DNA of 27,493 nt from Aedoeadaptatus coxii (GCF_903819215.1 NZ_CAIJCT010000024.1); one strand, 5' to 3'. Positions 1-8,163 are shown, counted from the stretch's first letter. The notes: generated from the sequence alone by a model not told the origin. Numbers and translations: made by a program.

Positions 1-26
1 AAGCGTTAGGGTGGAAAGGAAGGAGG

Positions 27-81
27 TTTTAGGAGGAGGGAAAGAGGGCGAATCGCAACGCCCTATTCCCTCCTCCTAAAA
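27..81. repeat. Long composite inverted repeat
   Basis: Bases 27-42 are the exact reverse complement of 66-81 (TTTTAGGAGGAGGGAA), and inside this AGGGCG at 45-50 pairs with CGCCCT at 59-64 around an 8-base loop. The whole forms a stem of about 22 pairs with one small internal bulge. No T-run follows directly on either strand, so it is not a textbook intrinsic terminator. It could be a transcription end or RNA-processing hairpin of the gene to the left of the window, or an interspersed repeat. Confidence 0.7.
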
Positions 82-141
82 AAAGTTTTTGAATGAATGG
101 TTTACTTCTGAAAGAGAAATTTTTTCCGAATGATTTTGTAC

Positions 142-178
142 AAAAAAGCATGGGCTTTATCTCTGCCCATGCTTTTTT
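142..178 (-). terminator. Terminator of aroC-aroK, overlapping the end of aroK
   Basis: AAAAAAGCATGGGC (142-155) and GCCCATGCTTTTTT (165-178) form a 14-pair stem with a 9-base loop. The minus-strand transcript ends in a U-run, and the symmetry makes it potentially bidirectional. The aroK stop codon (157-159) lies in the loop, so the last aroK codons also form one arm of the stem. Confidence 0.85.
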
Positions 179-636
179 ATTATCTCTTCTGCCGTTCCCT
201 TAATGGTCTTATTGGGAAGTTCCTCATCGGCGGCTTCCGCATACAGCCTTTTTCTCTTCTCCCAAAGGGTTTTCAGCGCGTCCATTCCCCCGGCGGATAG
301 GGGTCTGCCGTTTTGTGCTAGTTCTTCTAATGGCCGTCTGATCCAATAGAGTGTGCCGCTTGCTCGCAATGCGCGGATGTTGTCGTCATCTAAGACGCTG
401 CCGCCGCCGGTGGCGATGACGGTGTTTTGTGTTTTCGCCGCCTGCGCCACGGTTTGTTTTTCGATGGCGCGGAAGTGTGGCTCTCCTTTTTCCCGAAAGA
501 TGTCGGTGATGGGGCCGTGTTGTTTTTCGATTTCCCGATCGATGTCGATGACGGTTTGCCCGGTCATGGCGCCGATGGCATCGGCGACGCTTGTTTTTCC
601 GACGCCGGGCATGCCGATGATGACGATGTTTTTCAT
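157..636 (-). CDS. aroK: Shikimate kinase
   Basis: Phosphorylates shikimate to shikimate 3-phosphate with ATP in the cytosolic chorismate pathway. The 159-residue length suits a single-domain enzyme. Visible are the Walker A loop GMPGVGKTS (8-16), the acidic pair D31/D33 that binds magnesium and shikimate, R56, the GGG shikimate-binding motif at 77-79, and the lid motif GRPLS with R111. Its ATG overlaps the aroC stop by four bases (ATGA), so the two genes are translationally coupled. Its C-terminal codons form one arm of the operon terminator. The base composition is clearly richer in G+C than the later part of the window. Function is assigned with high confidence. Confidence 0.95.
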   Translation of the reverse strand: MKNIVIIGMPGVGKTSVADAIGAMTGQTVIDIDREIEKQHGPITDIFREKGEPHFRAIEKQTVAQAAKTQNTVIATGGGSVLDDDNIRALRASGTLYWIRRPLEELAQNGRPLSAGGMDALKTLWEKRKRLYAEAADEELPNKTIKGTAEEIIKKHGQR

Positions 637-1658
637 TCTGTGTCCTCTCTTTTCATTTCGCGAAAGCCTATGTCGCCTTTTGCGCTTACGAGGGCATCGG
701 CGATGGCGAAGGCGGCGGCGCTTTCCAATGCCACGGGGATGCGCAAGACGATGGCGGTGTCGTGGCGGCCTTGGATGGCGTAGTCGACGGCTTCGCCTTT
801 TCTGTTGACGGTGTGTTGTGTTTTTCCGATGGAGGGGGTGGGTTTGACGGCGACGTGGATGAGGATGTCTTCGCCGTTGGTTATGCCGCCGAGGATGCCG
901 CCGGCGTTGTTTGTTTTTGTGCGAATGTTGTTTTCTTCTATATAATAGGGATCGTTTTGTTCGGATCCTTTTTTTCGGCTCGCTTCTTCTCCGCTTCCGA
1001 AGGCGACGCTTTTCACGGCGCCGACGCCGTAAAGTGCGGCGGCCAGTTGGCTTTGCAGGCTTTGGAACCTTGGGCCGCCGATGCCTTTCGGCACGCCTTT
1101 GATGGCGAGGTCGACTGTGCCGCCGAGGCTGTCTTGTGTTTGTTTGGCTTCTTCCAGTTTGGCTTTTATGTTGTCGCCGTCTTTTTCGCCGCCGACTGTT
1201 GTGATCTCGCTTGTAATGGTAATGCCTCGGCGGTTTAGGATTTGGATGAGGATGTCGCCTGCGGCTGTTAAGGGGGCGGTGAGTCTGCCGCTAAAGTGTC
1301 CGCCGCCTCGGGGATCGTCGAATCCTTTGTATTTGACGTGGGCTGTGTAATCGGCGTGGCCGGGGCGGAAGGGCATGTTCTCGTAATCGTCGCTTTTTTG
1401 GTTTTTGTTTTCGATCCAAAGGGCAAGGGGCGCGCCGGTGGTGTGGCCGTTGTAGATGCCCGAAAGGATGTTGACTGCATCCGGTTCTTTTCTGGGCGTG
1501 GCGTATGTGCCGCCGCGTTTTCTTCTGTTCATGGCGCAGGCGATGGATTGTTCGTCAATTGTTTCGCCGGCGGGCAAGCCTGTTATAAGGGCGCCGACGC
1601 CTTTGCCGTGGCTTTCGCCAAAGAGTGTAAGGGTGATGTTTTTTCCGTAGGTTGACAA
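633..1658 (-). CDS. aroC: Chorismate synthase
   Basis: Converts 5-enolpyruvylshikimate 3-phosphate to chorismate, using reduced FMN, as the last step of the shikimate pathway. The N-terminus shows the family signature GESHGKGVGALITGLPAG, followed by RRKRGG, RPGHADY and the DPRGGGHFSGR segment; the C-terminal region carries the GRHD motif. The 341 residues are close to the usual size. The chosen start is a TTG (1656-1658), the only start that keeps the conserved N-terminus; the ribosome site before it is weak (AGAGG-like). It is the first gene of an aroC-aroK pair with a four-base overlap. The rest of the aro pathway is not in this window. Confidence 0.95.
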   Translation of the reverse strand: MSTYGKNITLTLFGESHGKGVGALITGLPAGETIDEQSIACAMNRRKRGGTYATPRKEPDAVNILSGIYNGHTTGAPLALWIENKNQKSDDYENMPFRPGHADYTAHVKYKGFDDPRGGGHFSGRLTAPLTAAGDILIQILNRRGITITSEITTVGGEKDGDNIKAKLEEAKQTQDSLGGTVDLAIKGVPKGIGGPRFQSLQSQLAAALYGVGAVKSVAFGSGEEASRKKGSEQNDPYYIEENNIRTKTNNAGGILGGITNGEDILIHVAVKPTPSIGKTQHTVNRKGEAVDYAIQGRHDTAIVLRIPVALESAAAFAIADALVSAKGDIGFREMKREDTE

Positions 1659-1691
1659 GGTGGCCTCTTTTCTTTTGGGTGTTTTTTTTCT

Positions 1692-1720
1692 ATTATATGT
1701 TATTTGCCCTTTGTGCGGGT
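1692..1720 (-). promoter_or_regulatory. Weak candidate promoter for aroC-aroK
   Basis: A perfect -10 hexamer TATAAT is read on the minus strand at 1692-1697, about 34 bases before the aroC start. The matching -35 position (1715-1720, ACCCGC) is poor. It lies between the pan terminator and aroC, the only place an aro-specific promoter could be. Confidence 0.35.
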
Positions 1721-1735
1721 TATATTTTGTTTCAT

Positions 1736-1764
1736 TAAAAAAGAGAGCGTGTGCTCTCTCTTTT
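1736..1764 (-). terminator. Terminator of the pan operon
   Basis: Directly after the panC stop, AGAGAGC (1742-1748) and GCTCTCT (1753-1759) form a stem with a GTGT loop, followed on the minus strand by six U residues. It separates pan from aro transcription. Confidence 0.8.
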
Positions 1765-2620
1765 ACAGTGTGTTGAGTTCGTCGAAGAAGGTGTTGTCGA
1801 TGAGTCGGGTGTTGCCGATGTAAACTGCCATGGCCATGAAGGTATCTTTTTCTATGGTTTTGACCCGTTCGAAGTTGCTGAAGCGCAGGATTTCCACGTA
1901 GTCGATTTTGGCGAGTGGTTCTTTTTGGATTTCGTCTACGACTTTTTGTTTGATGTTTTCGGCGTCGCGGTTGCCGTTTTTGGCTTCGTTAAGTGCCAGT
2001 TTCAGGGCGCGGGAGAGGACGGTGGCGGCTTGTCGTTCGTCGGTTGTAAGGTAGGTGTTTCGCGAACTTTTGGCCAGGCCGTCGTTTTCTCGTACGATGG
2101 GGCAGGGCACGATGTCCAGGTTCAGGTTCAGATCTTCTACCATGGCTTTTACGATGGCCACTTGTTGCACGTCTTTTTGTCCGAAGTAGGCTTTTGTAGG
2201 ACGGATGACGGTAAAGAATTTGGCGAGGACGGTAGCGACGCCTGTAAAGTGGATGGGGCGTGTTATGCCGCAAAGGATGTGGGTCATGTTATCCGGCGGC
2301 ACGACGCGAAAGCCGAAGTTTTTCGGGTACATTTCTTCGGACGAGGGGTGGAAGATGTAATCGACGCCGAGGTTTTCGCAGAATGTTCCGTCTTTTTCGA
2401 TGTCGCGGGGGTAGGCTTCGTAGTCTTCGCCGGGGCCGAATTGTAAGGGGTTGACGAAGACGGAGACGATGACGGTGTCGTTTTCTTCTCGGGCTTTTTT
2501 GATGAGGGAGCCGTGGCCTTCGTGGAGTGCGCCCATGGTGGGCACGTAGCCGACGCTGCCTTTGTGTTTGGCTTTGACGGCGATGTCGCGTATTTCTTGT
2601 ATTGTCGTAATGATTTTCAT
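1763..2620 (-). CDS. panC: Pantothenate synthetase (pantoate-beta-alanine ligase)
   Basis: Joins pantoate and beta-alanine with ATP to give pantothenate, through a pantoyl-adenylate, in the cytosol. The 285-residue protein has the class I nucleotidyltransferase HxGH motif within MGALHEGHGSLI, the NPLQFGPGEDYEAYPRD segment, the TRPIHFTGVATVL pantoate-binding region, and KSSRN (KMSKS-like). It is the last gene of the panG-panB-panC operon, nine bases after panB, and is followed at once by a terminator. No panD (aspartate decarboxylase) is visible nearby, so beta-alanine must come from elsewhere. Confidence 0.95.
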   Translation of the reverse strand: MKIITTIQEIRDIAVKAKHKGSVGYVPTMGALHEGHGSLIKKAREENDTVIVSVFVNPLQFGPGEDYEAYPRDIEKDGTFCENLGVDYIFHPSSEEMYPKNFGFRVVPPDNMTHILCGITRPIHFTGVATVLAKFFTVIRPTKAYFGQKDVQQVAIVKAMVEDLNLNLDIVPCPIVRENDGLAKSSRNTYLTTDERQAATVLSRALKLALNEAKNGNRDAENIKQKVVDEIQKEPLAKIDYVEILRFSNFERVKTIEKDTFMAMAVYIGNTRLIDNTFFDELNTL

Positions 2621-2629
2621 TCTATGCCT

Positions 2630-3457
2630 CTATTTCTCTTCCAGTAGTGTGGTGTCCATTGTGAATTCGTGTTCTTTTGTGGGGAAGGTTTTGTTTTTGA
2701 CGGCGTCGTCGTAGTCTTTAAAGCCTTTTACCATGGCTTCGCCGATATGGGCGAATTGTTTGACGAATTTGGGTACGAAGTCGCCGAACATGCCGAGCAT
2801 GTCTTGGTACACGAGGACTTGGCCGTCGCAATCGACGCCGGCGCCGATGCCGATGGTGGGGATGGTGAGCATGTCGGTGATTTTTTTCGCCAATGGCGCA
2901 GGCACGCATTCCATGACGACGGCAAAGGCTCCCGCTTCTTCTACGGCTTTCGCATCGGCGAGGAGTTTGTCGACGGTGGCTTGGTCTTTACCCTGTACTT
3001 TGAATCCGCCAAAGGTGTTTACGGATTGGGGCGTCAAGCCGATGTGGGCGCAGACGGGGATTTTCGCCGCCACGATGGCTTTGATTTCCTCTTGTACTTC
3101 TGTGCCTCCTTCGAGTTTGACGGCGTGGGCGTGGCCTTCTTGAATGAGGCGGCCGGCGGCCATAACGGCGTCGCGCGTACCTGTGGAGTAGGTCATGAAG
3201 GGCATATCGCAGATGATGAGGGGGTGTTTTGCCCCGCGGGCTACGGCGGCGGAGTGATGGATCATGTCGTCTAATGTGACGGAGAGTGTGTCGTCGTAGC
3301 CGAGCATGGTCATGCCCAAGCTGTCGCCCACTAATATGGAGTCGATGCCCGATTGGTCCACGAGTTTTGCCGTGGTGTAATCGTAGCAGGTGATCATGGT
3401 AAGTTTTTCGCCGGTCTGTTTGTGTTCGCGAAAGGTGTTGACGGTTATGTTCTTCAT
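2630..3457 (-). CDS. panB: 3-methyl-2-oxobutanoate hydroxymethyltransferase
   Basis: Transfers a hydroxymethyl group from 5,10-methylene-tetrahydrofolate to alpha-ketoisovalerate to make ketopantoate, the first committed step to pantothenate and coenzyme A. The 275 residues carry the metal and substrate motif LVGDSLGMTMLGYDDTL, the MPFMTY and HAVKLEGG segments, and HIGLTPQ, all typical of PanB. A GGAGAA ribosome site lies four bases before the ATG. The gene starts one base after the stop of the upstream dehydrogenase-like gene, so the two are tightly coupled. Confidence 0.95.
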   Translation of the reverse strand: MKNITVNTFREHKQTGEKLTMITCYDYTTAKLVDQSGIDSILVGDSLGMTMLGYDDTLSVTLDDMIHHSAAVARGAKHPLIICDMPFMTYSTGTRDAVMAAGRLIQEGHAHAVKLEGGTEVQEEIKAIVAAKIPVCAHIGLTPQSVNTFGGFKVQGKDQATVDKLLADAKAVEEAGAFAVVMECVPAPLAKKITDMLTIPTIGIGAGVDCDGQVLVYQDMLGMFGDFVPKFVKQFAHIGEAMVKGFKDYDDAVKNKTFPTKEHEFTMDTTLLEEK

Positions 3458-3458
3458 G

Positions 3459-4313
3459 CTATTCTCCTTCCAGTAAGCGGATCATGTCGTCGTAGTTTCG
3501 ATCCGGATGTTTTTCTGTTGCAATGTCTACGAGGATGTCGGCCGCCGCCACGTAAAGTGCGCGCTGTTTTTTGTTTTCGTTCATTGCGTCTAAGTGACGG
3601 GCGACGGTGGCGGTGTCTCCTCTCTCCACGGGGCCGGTTAGGGCGTTTGCCGCGCCTTTTTCTAAAAAGGCGGCGAGGTTTTTTTCCGCCAAGGGCGCCA
3701 AGGCTTCTCGCGCCTCTTTTTCCTCAAAGCCGATTTCTTTCAGTAATTCGACTGCTTCTTTTCCAAGGGCGATGACGGAGTTGCTGATGAGGGATGTGGC
3801 CAGGTGATAGCGCGCTTTGTCGCCGCTGATGATTTTGTAGCGGTGCTTGTGGTAGTCCAATACGTTTTTTAGGATGTCCACGGCTTTTGAATCGCCTTCT
3901 AATGTAAAAAACGCACCATCAAGTGACTTGTAGCCGTCTTCTTTGCTCGAAATGGCGAGCATGGGATGAAGGCTGGCTGCGTATACGTCCTTGGTAGTAC
4001 GATCGAAGAATAGTGATGATGATAAGCTGCCTGCCGTGTGGCAGACGATTTTATCGTGTATATTAAGTTGTAATAGTTGCCGCCATGTCGTTTCGATGGC
4101 ATCGTCGGGCGTGGCGATAAGGACAACGTCGTTATCTGCCAGGAGTTCTCCCGGTGTCGCGTAGGTTTTCGACCCGGTACGCTCCGCTCCGTAGGCGGCG
4201 CTCGTCTCGCTTTTGCTGTAATATCCCCCGATGCGGAGTGGGCCTTTCGAGAACAAGCTGATGCCGAAACTGACGCCGACTTTTCCGGCGCCGATGATTC
4301 CGACGGTTTGCAT
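3459..4313 (-). CDS. panG: Rossmann-like/DUF2520 protein, probable PanG-type ketopantoate reductase
   Basis: The N-terminus MQTVGIIGAGKVGVSFG is a clear GxGxxG NAD(P)-binding loop. The rest matches the two-part layout of Rossmann-like plus DUF2520 proteins, with a helical C-terminal half (roughly residues 140-284). I chose ATG at 4311-4313 because GAGGTGAT lies just before it; an upstream in-frame start would add a 13-residue tail with no family support. The stop is one base from panB, which argues for the missing step between PanB and PanC, reduction of ketopantoate to pantoate. PanE is absent from the operon. PanG is an established alternative ketopantoate reductase; that this family member does the same is inference from context. 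Confidence 0.72.
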   Translation of the reverse strand: MQTVGIIGAGKVGVSFGISLFSKGPLRIGGYYSKSETSAAYGAERTGSKTYATPGELLADNDVVLIATPDDAIETTWRQLLQLNIHDKIVCHTAGSLSSSLFFDRTTKDVYAASLHPMLAISSKEDGYKSLDGAFFTLEGDSKAVDILKNVLDYHKHRYKIISGDKARYHLATSLISNSVIALGKEAVELLKEIGFEEKEAREALAPLAEKNLAAFLEKGAANALTGPVERGDTATVARHLDAMNENKKQRALYVAAADILVDIATEKHPDRNYDDMIRLLEGE

Positions 4314-4402
4314 GGTTATCACCTCTTTCGAGTGCAATACGCATTGTCGCATCGTATTTTAATGTAAAAAGTGTATAGTTTCCTTCGAATACTACCACTG
4401 CC

Positions 4403-4431
4403 ATTGTAATAGCTAATATTTAAATTGACAA
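4403..4431 (-). promoter_or_regulatory. Promoter of the pan operon
   Basis: On the minus strand TTGTCA (4426-4431), a 17-base spacer and TACAAT (4403-4408) give a good sigma-70/SigA match. It would leave a leader of about 85 bases before the panG-like ATG. Confidence 0.65.
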
Positions 4432-4679
4432 GTTCATTTTCTTATATGCAGGATTTCCAAAAGAACCGAAATATTGAGAAAAACCATCACACTTCAAAAA
4501 ATCTTCCTTTTTAAACACCTTGGAACTTGAACCGGCGGATAATTTTCGCTCCACCTATATAAGAGGATAGCCAATTTTCACGGTTTTTTATTACTCAAAT
4601 GAGTTCCCGTTCCTTTTTCTATAGCTCATTTTATGAAACTTATCTTCGATCATTTATGACAGAGTTTTTCTGCAATCAA
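4432..4679. other. Intergenic stretch between the pan promoter and mgtC terminator
   Basis: The gene-free stretch between panG and mgtC holds the pan promoter at one end and the mgtC terminator at the other. Between them I see no open frame with a ribosome site and no riboswitch-like fold; composition falls from G+C-rich to AT-rich here. Confidence 0.5.
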
Positions 4680-4718
4680 AAACCCGACGTGCATCCATTT
4701 CAAAAGCTCGCCGGGTTT
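4677..4718 (-). terminator. Terminator of mgtC
   Basis: AAACCCGACG (4680-4689) and CGCCGGGTTT (4709-4718) form a 10-pair stem with one G-U pair and a 19-base loop, followed on the minus strand by U residues. Confidence 0.75.
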
Positions 4719-4748
4719 AATCGTTCTTTTTAAATATTATTTTTTCTT

Positions 4749-5420
4749 CTAATCTTCTTTATCGTTTAATTTTACCGATTCCAAGTGATAGTCAGCTTTT
4801 AATTTTTCAAAAAAACTTTCGATATTATAATTCTCATGAAATGATAAGGTCGATTCAATCATTGATTTGTTCTCTGCCTCTTCATCGAGGATATCCAGCT
4901 CTCTTATTTCTATTCCCTCATCTGAGGTAATTTCCAGAAACTTATCCTTCTCGAAATTAGGCGTGTCGAATACCATTATATAAGATTTTGTCATCTTCTT
5001 ATTTATCAGGTCGCTGACTTCCTTTAAGGAGATCAGGGTTATAAGACAAGTTACAGTTGCAAGGACCGCTCCTTTGTAATATCCGATTCCCACTGCAAGT
5101 CCGATTCCTGCAGACAGCCATAAAGTTGCAGCTGTAGTAAGCCCCGAAACCCCGTTCTTTTTTTGGAGTATAGTACCTGCACCTAAAAAACCGATTCCGC
5201 TTACAACTTGTCCTACAAGCCTTGTCGGCTCCCAATTGTCGGCGTCTGCCAATTCACTTGCTCCATCGATTGCTATAAGCATAATTAAACACGCACCGAC
5301 GCTCACAATAATATGTGTTCTGAAACCGGCTGCCTTGTTTTTTTTCTCCCTCTCCGTACCGATTAAAGCGCCTAAAAAGGCTGCAATAAATATTCTGGCT
5401 GCTACTAAAAAAATGTCCAT
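4749..5420 (-). CDS. mgtC: MgtC/SapB family membrane protein
   Basis: Membrane protein of the MgtC/SapB family, whose members modulate magnesium homeostasis and membrane ATPase activity in some bacteria. The N-terminal part shows the family core: GALIGTEREKKNKAAGFRTH, then SGIGFLGAGTI and GLTTAATLWLSAGIGLAVG, with about four or five membrane segments. The C-terminal 80 residues are soluble and could be the ACT-like domain seen in some members. ATG at 5418-5420 is preferred: it has GGGGGAG just before it, and the longer reading would run back into the promoter. It is a single gene with its own promoter and terminator. The exact role cannot be read from sequence. Confidence 0.88.
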   Translation of the reverse strand: MDIFLVAARIFIAAFLGALIGTEREKKNKAAGFRTHIIVSVGACLIMLIAIDGASELADADNWEPTRLVGQVVSGIGFLGAGTILQKKNGVSGLTTAATLWLSAGIGLAVGIGYYKGAVLATVTCLITLISLKEVSDLINKKMTKSYIMVFDTPNFEKDKFLEITSDEGIEIRELDILDEEAENKSMIESTLSFHENYNIESFFEKLKADYHLESVKLNDKED

Positions 5421-5451
5421 CCTCTCCCCCTTAACATAAAACTCAATCATT

Positions 5452-5480
5452 ATTATAATTATAGTCCTTTTAAGAATCAA
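5452..5480 (-). promoter_or_regulatory. Promoter of mgtC
   Basis: TTGATT (5475-5480), a 17-base spacer and TATAAT (5452-5457) on the minus strand. The predicted transcript starts about 25 bases before the ATG at 5420, which supports that start. Confidence 0.7.
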
Positions 5481-5681
5481 AATATCGGATATTGCTTTTA
5501 GTTTGCTTGCTTACGATAAGTTACATTACCAATACCGCAACCATTTCTAGAAAGGCGACGAACTTCCCATGGCTTGAATTGTCACAATGGATAATTTTTA
5601 AAGTAGTCGGGGCGGATCTGTCTTTTTGTTGAGCTAATACCTCTTTTTTACTTAACTGCTGATTTTATGCCTACTTAATCT

Positions 5682-6338
5682 TTACAATGATCCTAAAAAT
5701 CTATAATTGCCGTAAAACATGGCAAAGGTTGCTGCAAGTATAAAAACATGCCATATGGCATGATTGTACGGTATTTTCTTTAGTGAATAAAAAACAGCGC
5801 CTACGGTGTATAAAAGTCCGCCCAGTACCAAAAACAAAAGATAGTATCCGCCTATATACTTGTAAATCTGATAGATCAGCAGAAGTGATATCCATCCCAT
5901 TGCCATATATATAATCATAGAAGCCTTTCCTATCTTATCTTCTTTACCTATACTAAAGGCTATTATGTTCATCCCTACACCTATTAATGCCAAGATCCAG
6001 ATTAGAACAAAGATAACGATGGAAAAAGTAGACCTTAAGCCCAATAAAATCACCGGAGTATAGGAGCCTGCAATTGTTAAATAGATGACCCCGTGATCAA
6101 TCGCCCTAAAAATTGTCCTCGCTAAGGGGTTCGTCATGGCGTGATAGAGGCTTGAAGATAAAAACATGATGGCAATGGCTATAAAATAAATTAACCACGC
6201 CAAAAATCCAATGGCGTCTTTTCCATTGTAAGCTTTGGCGACTACCGGTATAAAGAATACCAAACTTAGGATAAATCCCAAAATATGGGTCGCTATATTG
6301 AGGGCTTCCTCAGACTTGCTATAGTTAATCATTCGCAT
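5682..6338 (-). CDS. Hemolysin III / TrhA (PAQR) family membrane protein
   Basis: A 218-residue protein with about seven membrane segments. Family motifs are visible: ATHILGFILSL near the N-terminus, SSLYHA, DHGVIYLTIAGSYTPV in the middle and HAIWHVFILAATFAMFYG at the end. The conserved Ser, His and Asp residues form the metal site in PAQR-type proteins. Members are called hemolysin III, but bacterial TrhA proteins have been linked to membrane lipid or energy homeostasis rather than lysis. The start follows a GGGGAG ribosome site. It stands alone, in the same direction as mgtC but separated by about 260 bases. Confidence 0.88.
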   Translation of the reverse strand: MRMINYSKSEEALNIATHILGFILSLVFFIPVVAKAYNGKDAIGFLAWLIYFIAIAIMFLSSSLYHAMTNPLARTIFRAIDHGVIYLTIAGSYTPVILLGLRSTFSIVIFVLIWILALIGVGMNIIAFSIGKEDKIGKASMIIYMAMGWISLLLIYQIYKYIGGYYLLFLVLGGLLYTVGAVFYSLKKIPYNHAIWHVFILAATFAMFYGNYRFLGSL

Positions 6339-6575
6339 TTTTCGTCTCCCCGAATTTTTTCACATTTATGATCTAAGATTAAATCTAGTGAGCATTGAAT
6401 CCGCTCATGGGATTTATGGTCTTCCAACTTAAATCTTTACTTAAATCATTTCAAAGTACTAGATTCATCTCCGTCTATTAAGGTCCTATGGGAACAGGAA
6501 ACATGTGAAGGATTTCCTTCTTCTGATTTTATCATTTTAAAGAAGTCTATGGAAAAAAATACATAAAAATGGGTT

Positions 6576-7562
6576 ATGAAGATGAAAGTAATTCAATCCA
6601 CATGTAACTATTGTGCCATTGACTGTAATCTGGACTTCCACGTAGAAGACGATCAGATTATTTCAGTGGTGCCGACGAAGGGCTATCCCGTCAATGACGG
6701 CATGGCTTGTATCAAGGGGGTTTCTTTAGATAAGCAGCAGAAGGTAAATAAAACGAGTTCACTACCGAAGCTACGTCAAGCAGATGGCAGCATGAAGGAA
6801 GTGTCCTGGGATGAGGCCATGACCCATGTGTCGGATAAGATTCAAGAAATTCAGGAAAAGTACGGAAAAGAGGCTTTTGCAGGGATTTCAACGGGCCAGC
6901 TGACCCTGGAAGAGTTCGCGATTTTTGGCCATATTATGAGAAATCATCTTCAGACAAATCTGGACGGGAACACGCGCCTCTGCATGGCCACAGCTGCAGT
7001 TGCTCACAACCAATCCTTCGGCTTTGATGCGCCCGGCTTTACGCTGGAAGATTACGAGCTTTCTGATCGATTAATTTTAATCGGCTCCAATCCGGTGGTG
7101 GCCCACCCTATTATTTGGGATCGCATCAAACACCACAATCAAAACGAAAATCAAAAGCTGATTGTCATCGATCCCCGTGTGTCTGAAACAGCAGAACATG
7201 CAGACCACCATTATGCCATTAAGGGAAAATCCGACCTGGTATTACTTTATACTGTGGCAAATTTGCTGATTGAAAGAGATGCCGTCGATAAGGAATTTAT
7301 TAAGAATTCGACGAATGGCTATGAAGAGTTTAAACATTTTGTAAAGGATTTTGACTTAAAACGCGGCACTGAAGTTACCGGCTTATCTGAAGATGAAATT
7401 TTAGAGCTGGTCGATCTTATCGCCACTGGTAAAAATGTTTCCATATGGTTCTGTATGGGTGTCAATCAAGGCTATGAAGCGGTTCGTACGGCTCAAGCGA
7501 TTATTAATATCTGTCTCATGACCGGAAACATCGGGCGTCCGGGAACGGGGCAAATCCAGTGA
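6576..7562 (+). pseudogene. Molybdopterin oxidoreductase, truncated N-terminal half
   Basis: N-terminal half of a nitrate reductase/formate dehydrogenase-type molybdo-bis-PGD enzyme. C10, C13, C17 and C45 match the [4Fe-4S] pattern CxxCxxxC...C. C136 in NTRLCMATAAVAH is at the usual molybdenum-ligand position. GSNPVVAHPI and IDPRVSETAEHADHH are cofactor-binding segments. The frame ends directly after GNIGRPGTG; in intact relatives this is followed by an S/T-G-Q-x-N-A-M-G region and several hundred more residues including the C-terminal MPT-binding domain. The following DNA encodes an unrelated tail in another frame, so a deletion has joined two genes. The ribosome site is weak. The product is unlikely to be active. 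Confidence 0.82.
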
Positions 7563-7720
7563 CAGGTGGAATAAAAGAGCGAATCAGAAACCCCTTCAGC
7601 TATGACTACCTGACCCTTTGCGGGCTCCGGTTTAAATCGACAAAAGATTTTAAACTGGGCGATCGGGTCATGATCAATGTAGCGAAAGACAAGGTTCAAC
7701 CTTTAATGGACGACATTTAG
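7560..7720 (+). pseudogene. Gene tail, possibly the RNase R S1-domain end
   Basis: Starting where the oxidoreductase stops, another plus frame reads to TAG at 7718-7720. The segment YDYLTLCGLRFKSTKDFKLG and the following GDRVMINVAKDKVQ resemble the last part of the S1 domain of RNase R (pattern: YD..LTL.G.R.....F.LGD.V.V.V...). It has no start of its own and the upstream part of such a gene is missing. It is followed by an excellent terminator, as expected for the genuine 3' end of a lost gene. The family call is tentative; that it is a displaced gene tail is better supported. Confidence 0.42.
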
Positions 7721-7730
7721 ACAGAGTATG

Positions 7731-7756
7731 GAGCAGCACAAGGGCTGCTCTTTTTT
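7731..7756 (+). terminator. Intrinsic terminator
   Basis: GAGCAGC (7731-7737) pairs with GCTGCTC (7744-7750), followed by TTTTTT. It lies ten bases after the TAG of the RNase R-like tail. Confidence 0.85.
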
Positions 7757-7816
7757 AATTACAATAGGTTGAAAATAAAAATTAATTCTACTTTAAGATA
7801 GAGCTCCCTTCAGAAT

Positions 7817-7850
7817 TAAAAAAAGTGTGCCGTTATCCGACACACTTTTT
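7817..7850 (-). terminator. Terminator behind the pdxS remnant
   Basis: AAAAAGTGTG (7820-7829) pairs with CACACTTTTT (7841-7850), flanked by A/T runs, and works in the minus direction right after the pdxS remnant stop at 7856. Confidence 0.75.
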
Positions 7851-7855
7851 GATTT

Positions 7856-8100
7856 TTAAAATTTAGATGCCACATTCAGCCATAAAACCTCAATTTCACC
7901 TTCGTTAATGCCGACCATAGGCTCTCCAGGATCCTTGGAAACTTCCACAAGCATCTTTATAGCGTTTCATAGCTTCTACAATAGCCTTGGCACGCGCAAC
8001 AGGGTCTTCAGATTTATAGAGATACCACTACCGACAAAAGCTCTGTCTGCACCTCGCTGAACCATCCCTACGGCGTCTGCCGGATTGCAACTTCTCCCGT
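7856..8100 (-). pseudogene. pdxS: pdxS remnant (PLP synthase lyase subunit, C-terminal end)
   Basis: Three successive minus-strand frames, taken together, spell the end of PdxS, the synthase subunit of pyridoxal 5'-phosphate synthase. They read NPADAVGMVQRGADRAFVGS, then SEDPVARAKAIVEAMKRYKD, then VSKDPGEPMVGINEGEIEVL, ending in TAA at 7856-7858. The order and content match the PdxS C-terminus (TPADAALMMQLG.DGVFVGSGIF, then RA.AIV.A...Y.D, then GEPMVGI). At least two frameshifts separate the pieces, and the first two thirds of the gene are absent. No pdxT is seen. This is a dead gene fragment that kept its own terminator. Confidence 0.8.
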
Positions 8101-8163
8101 CTTTGAGGGTACAGTATGGGTGGAATTTAATATTTCTCAAAACCTCGTGGTTAGGAACAGACC

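Noticed and set aside
353..3775. Many long open frames opposite the aro and pan genes
   Set aside because: They lie antisense or out of frame within clearly conserved genes, lack ribosome sites and have biased, low-complexity translations that follow from the G+C-rich codons.
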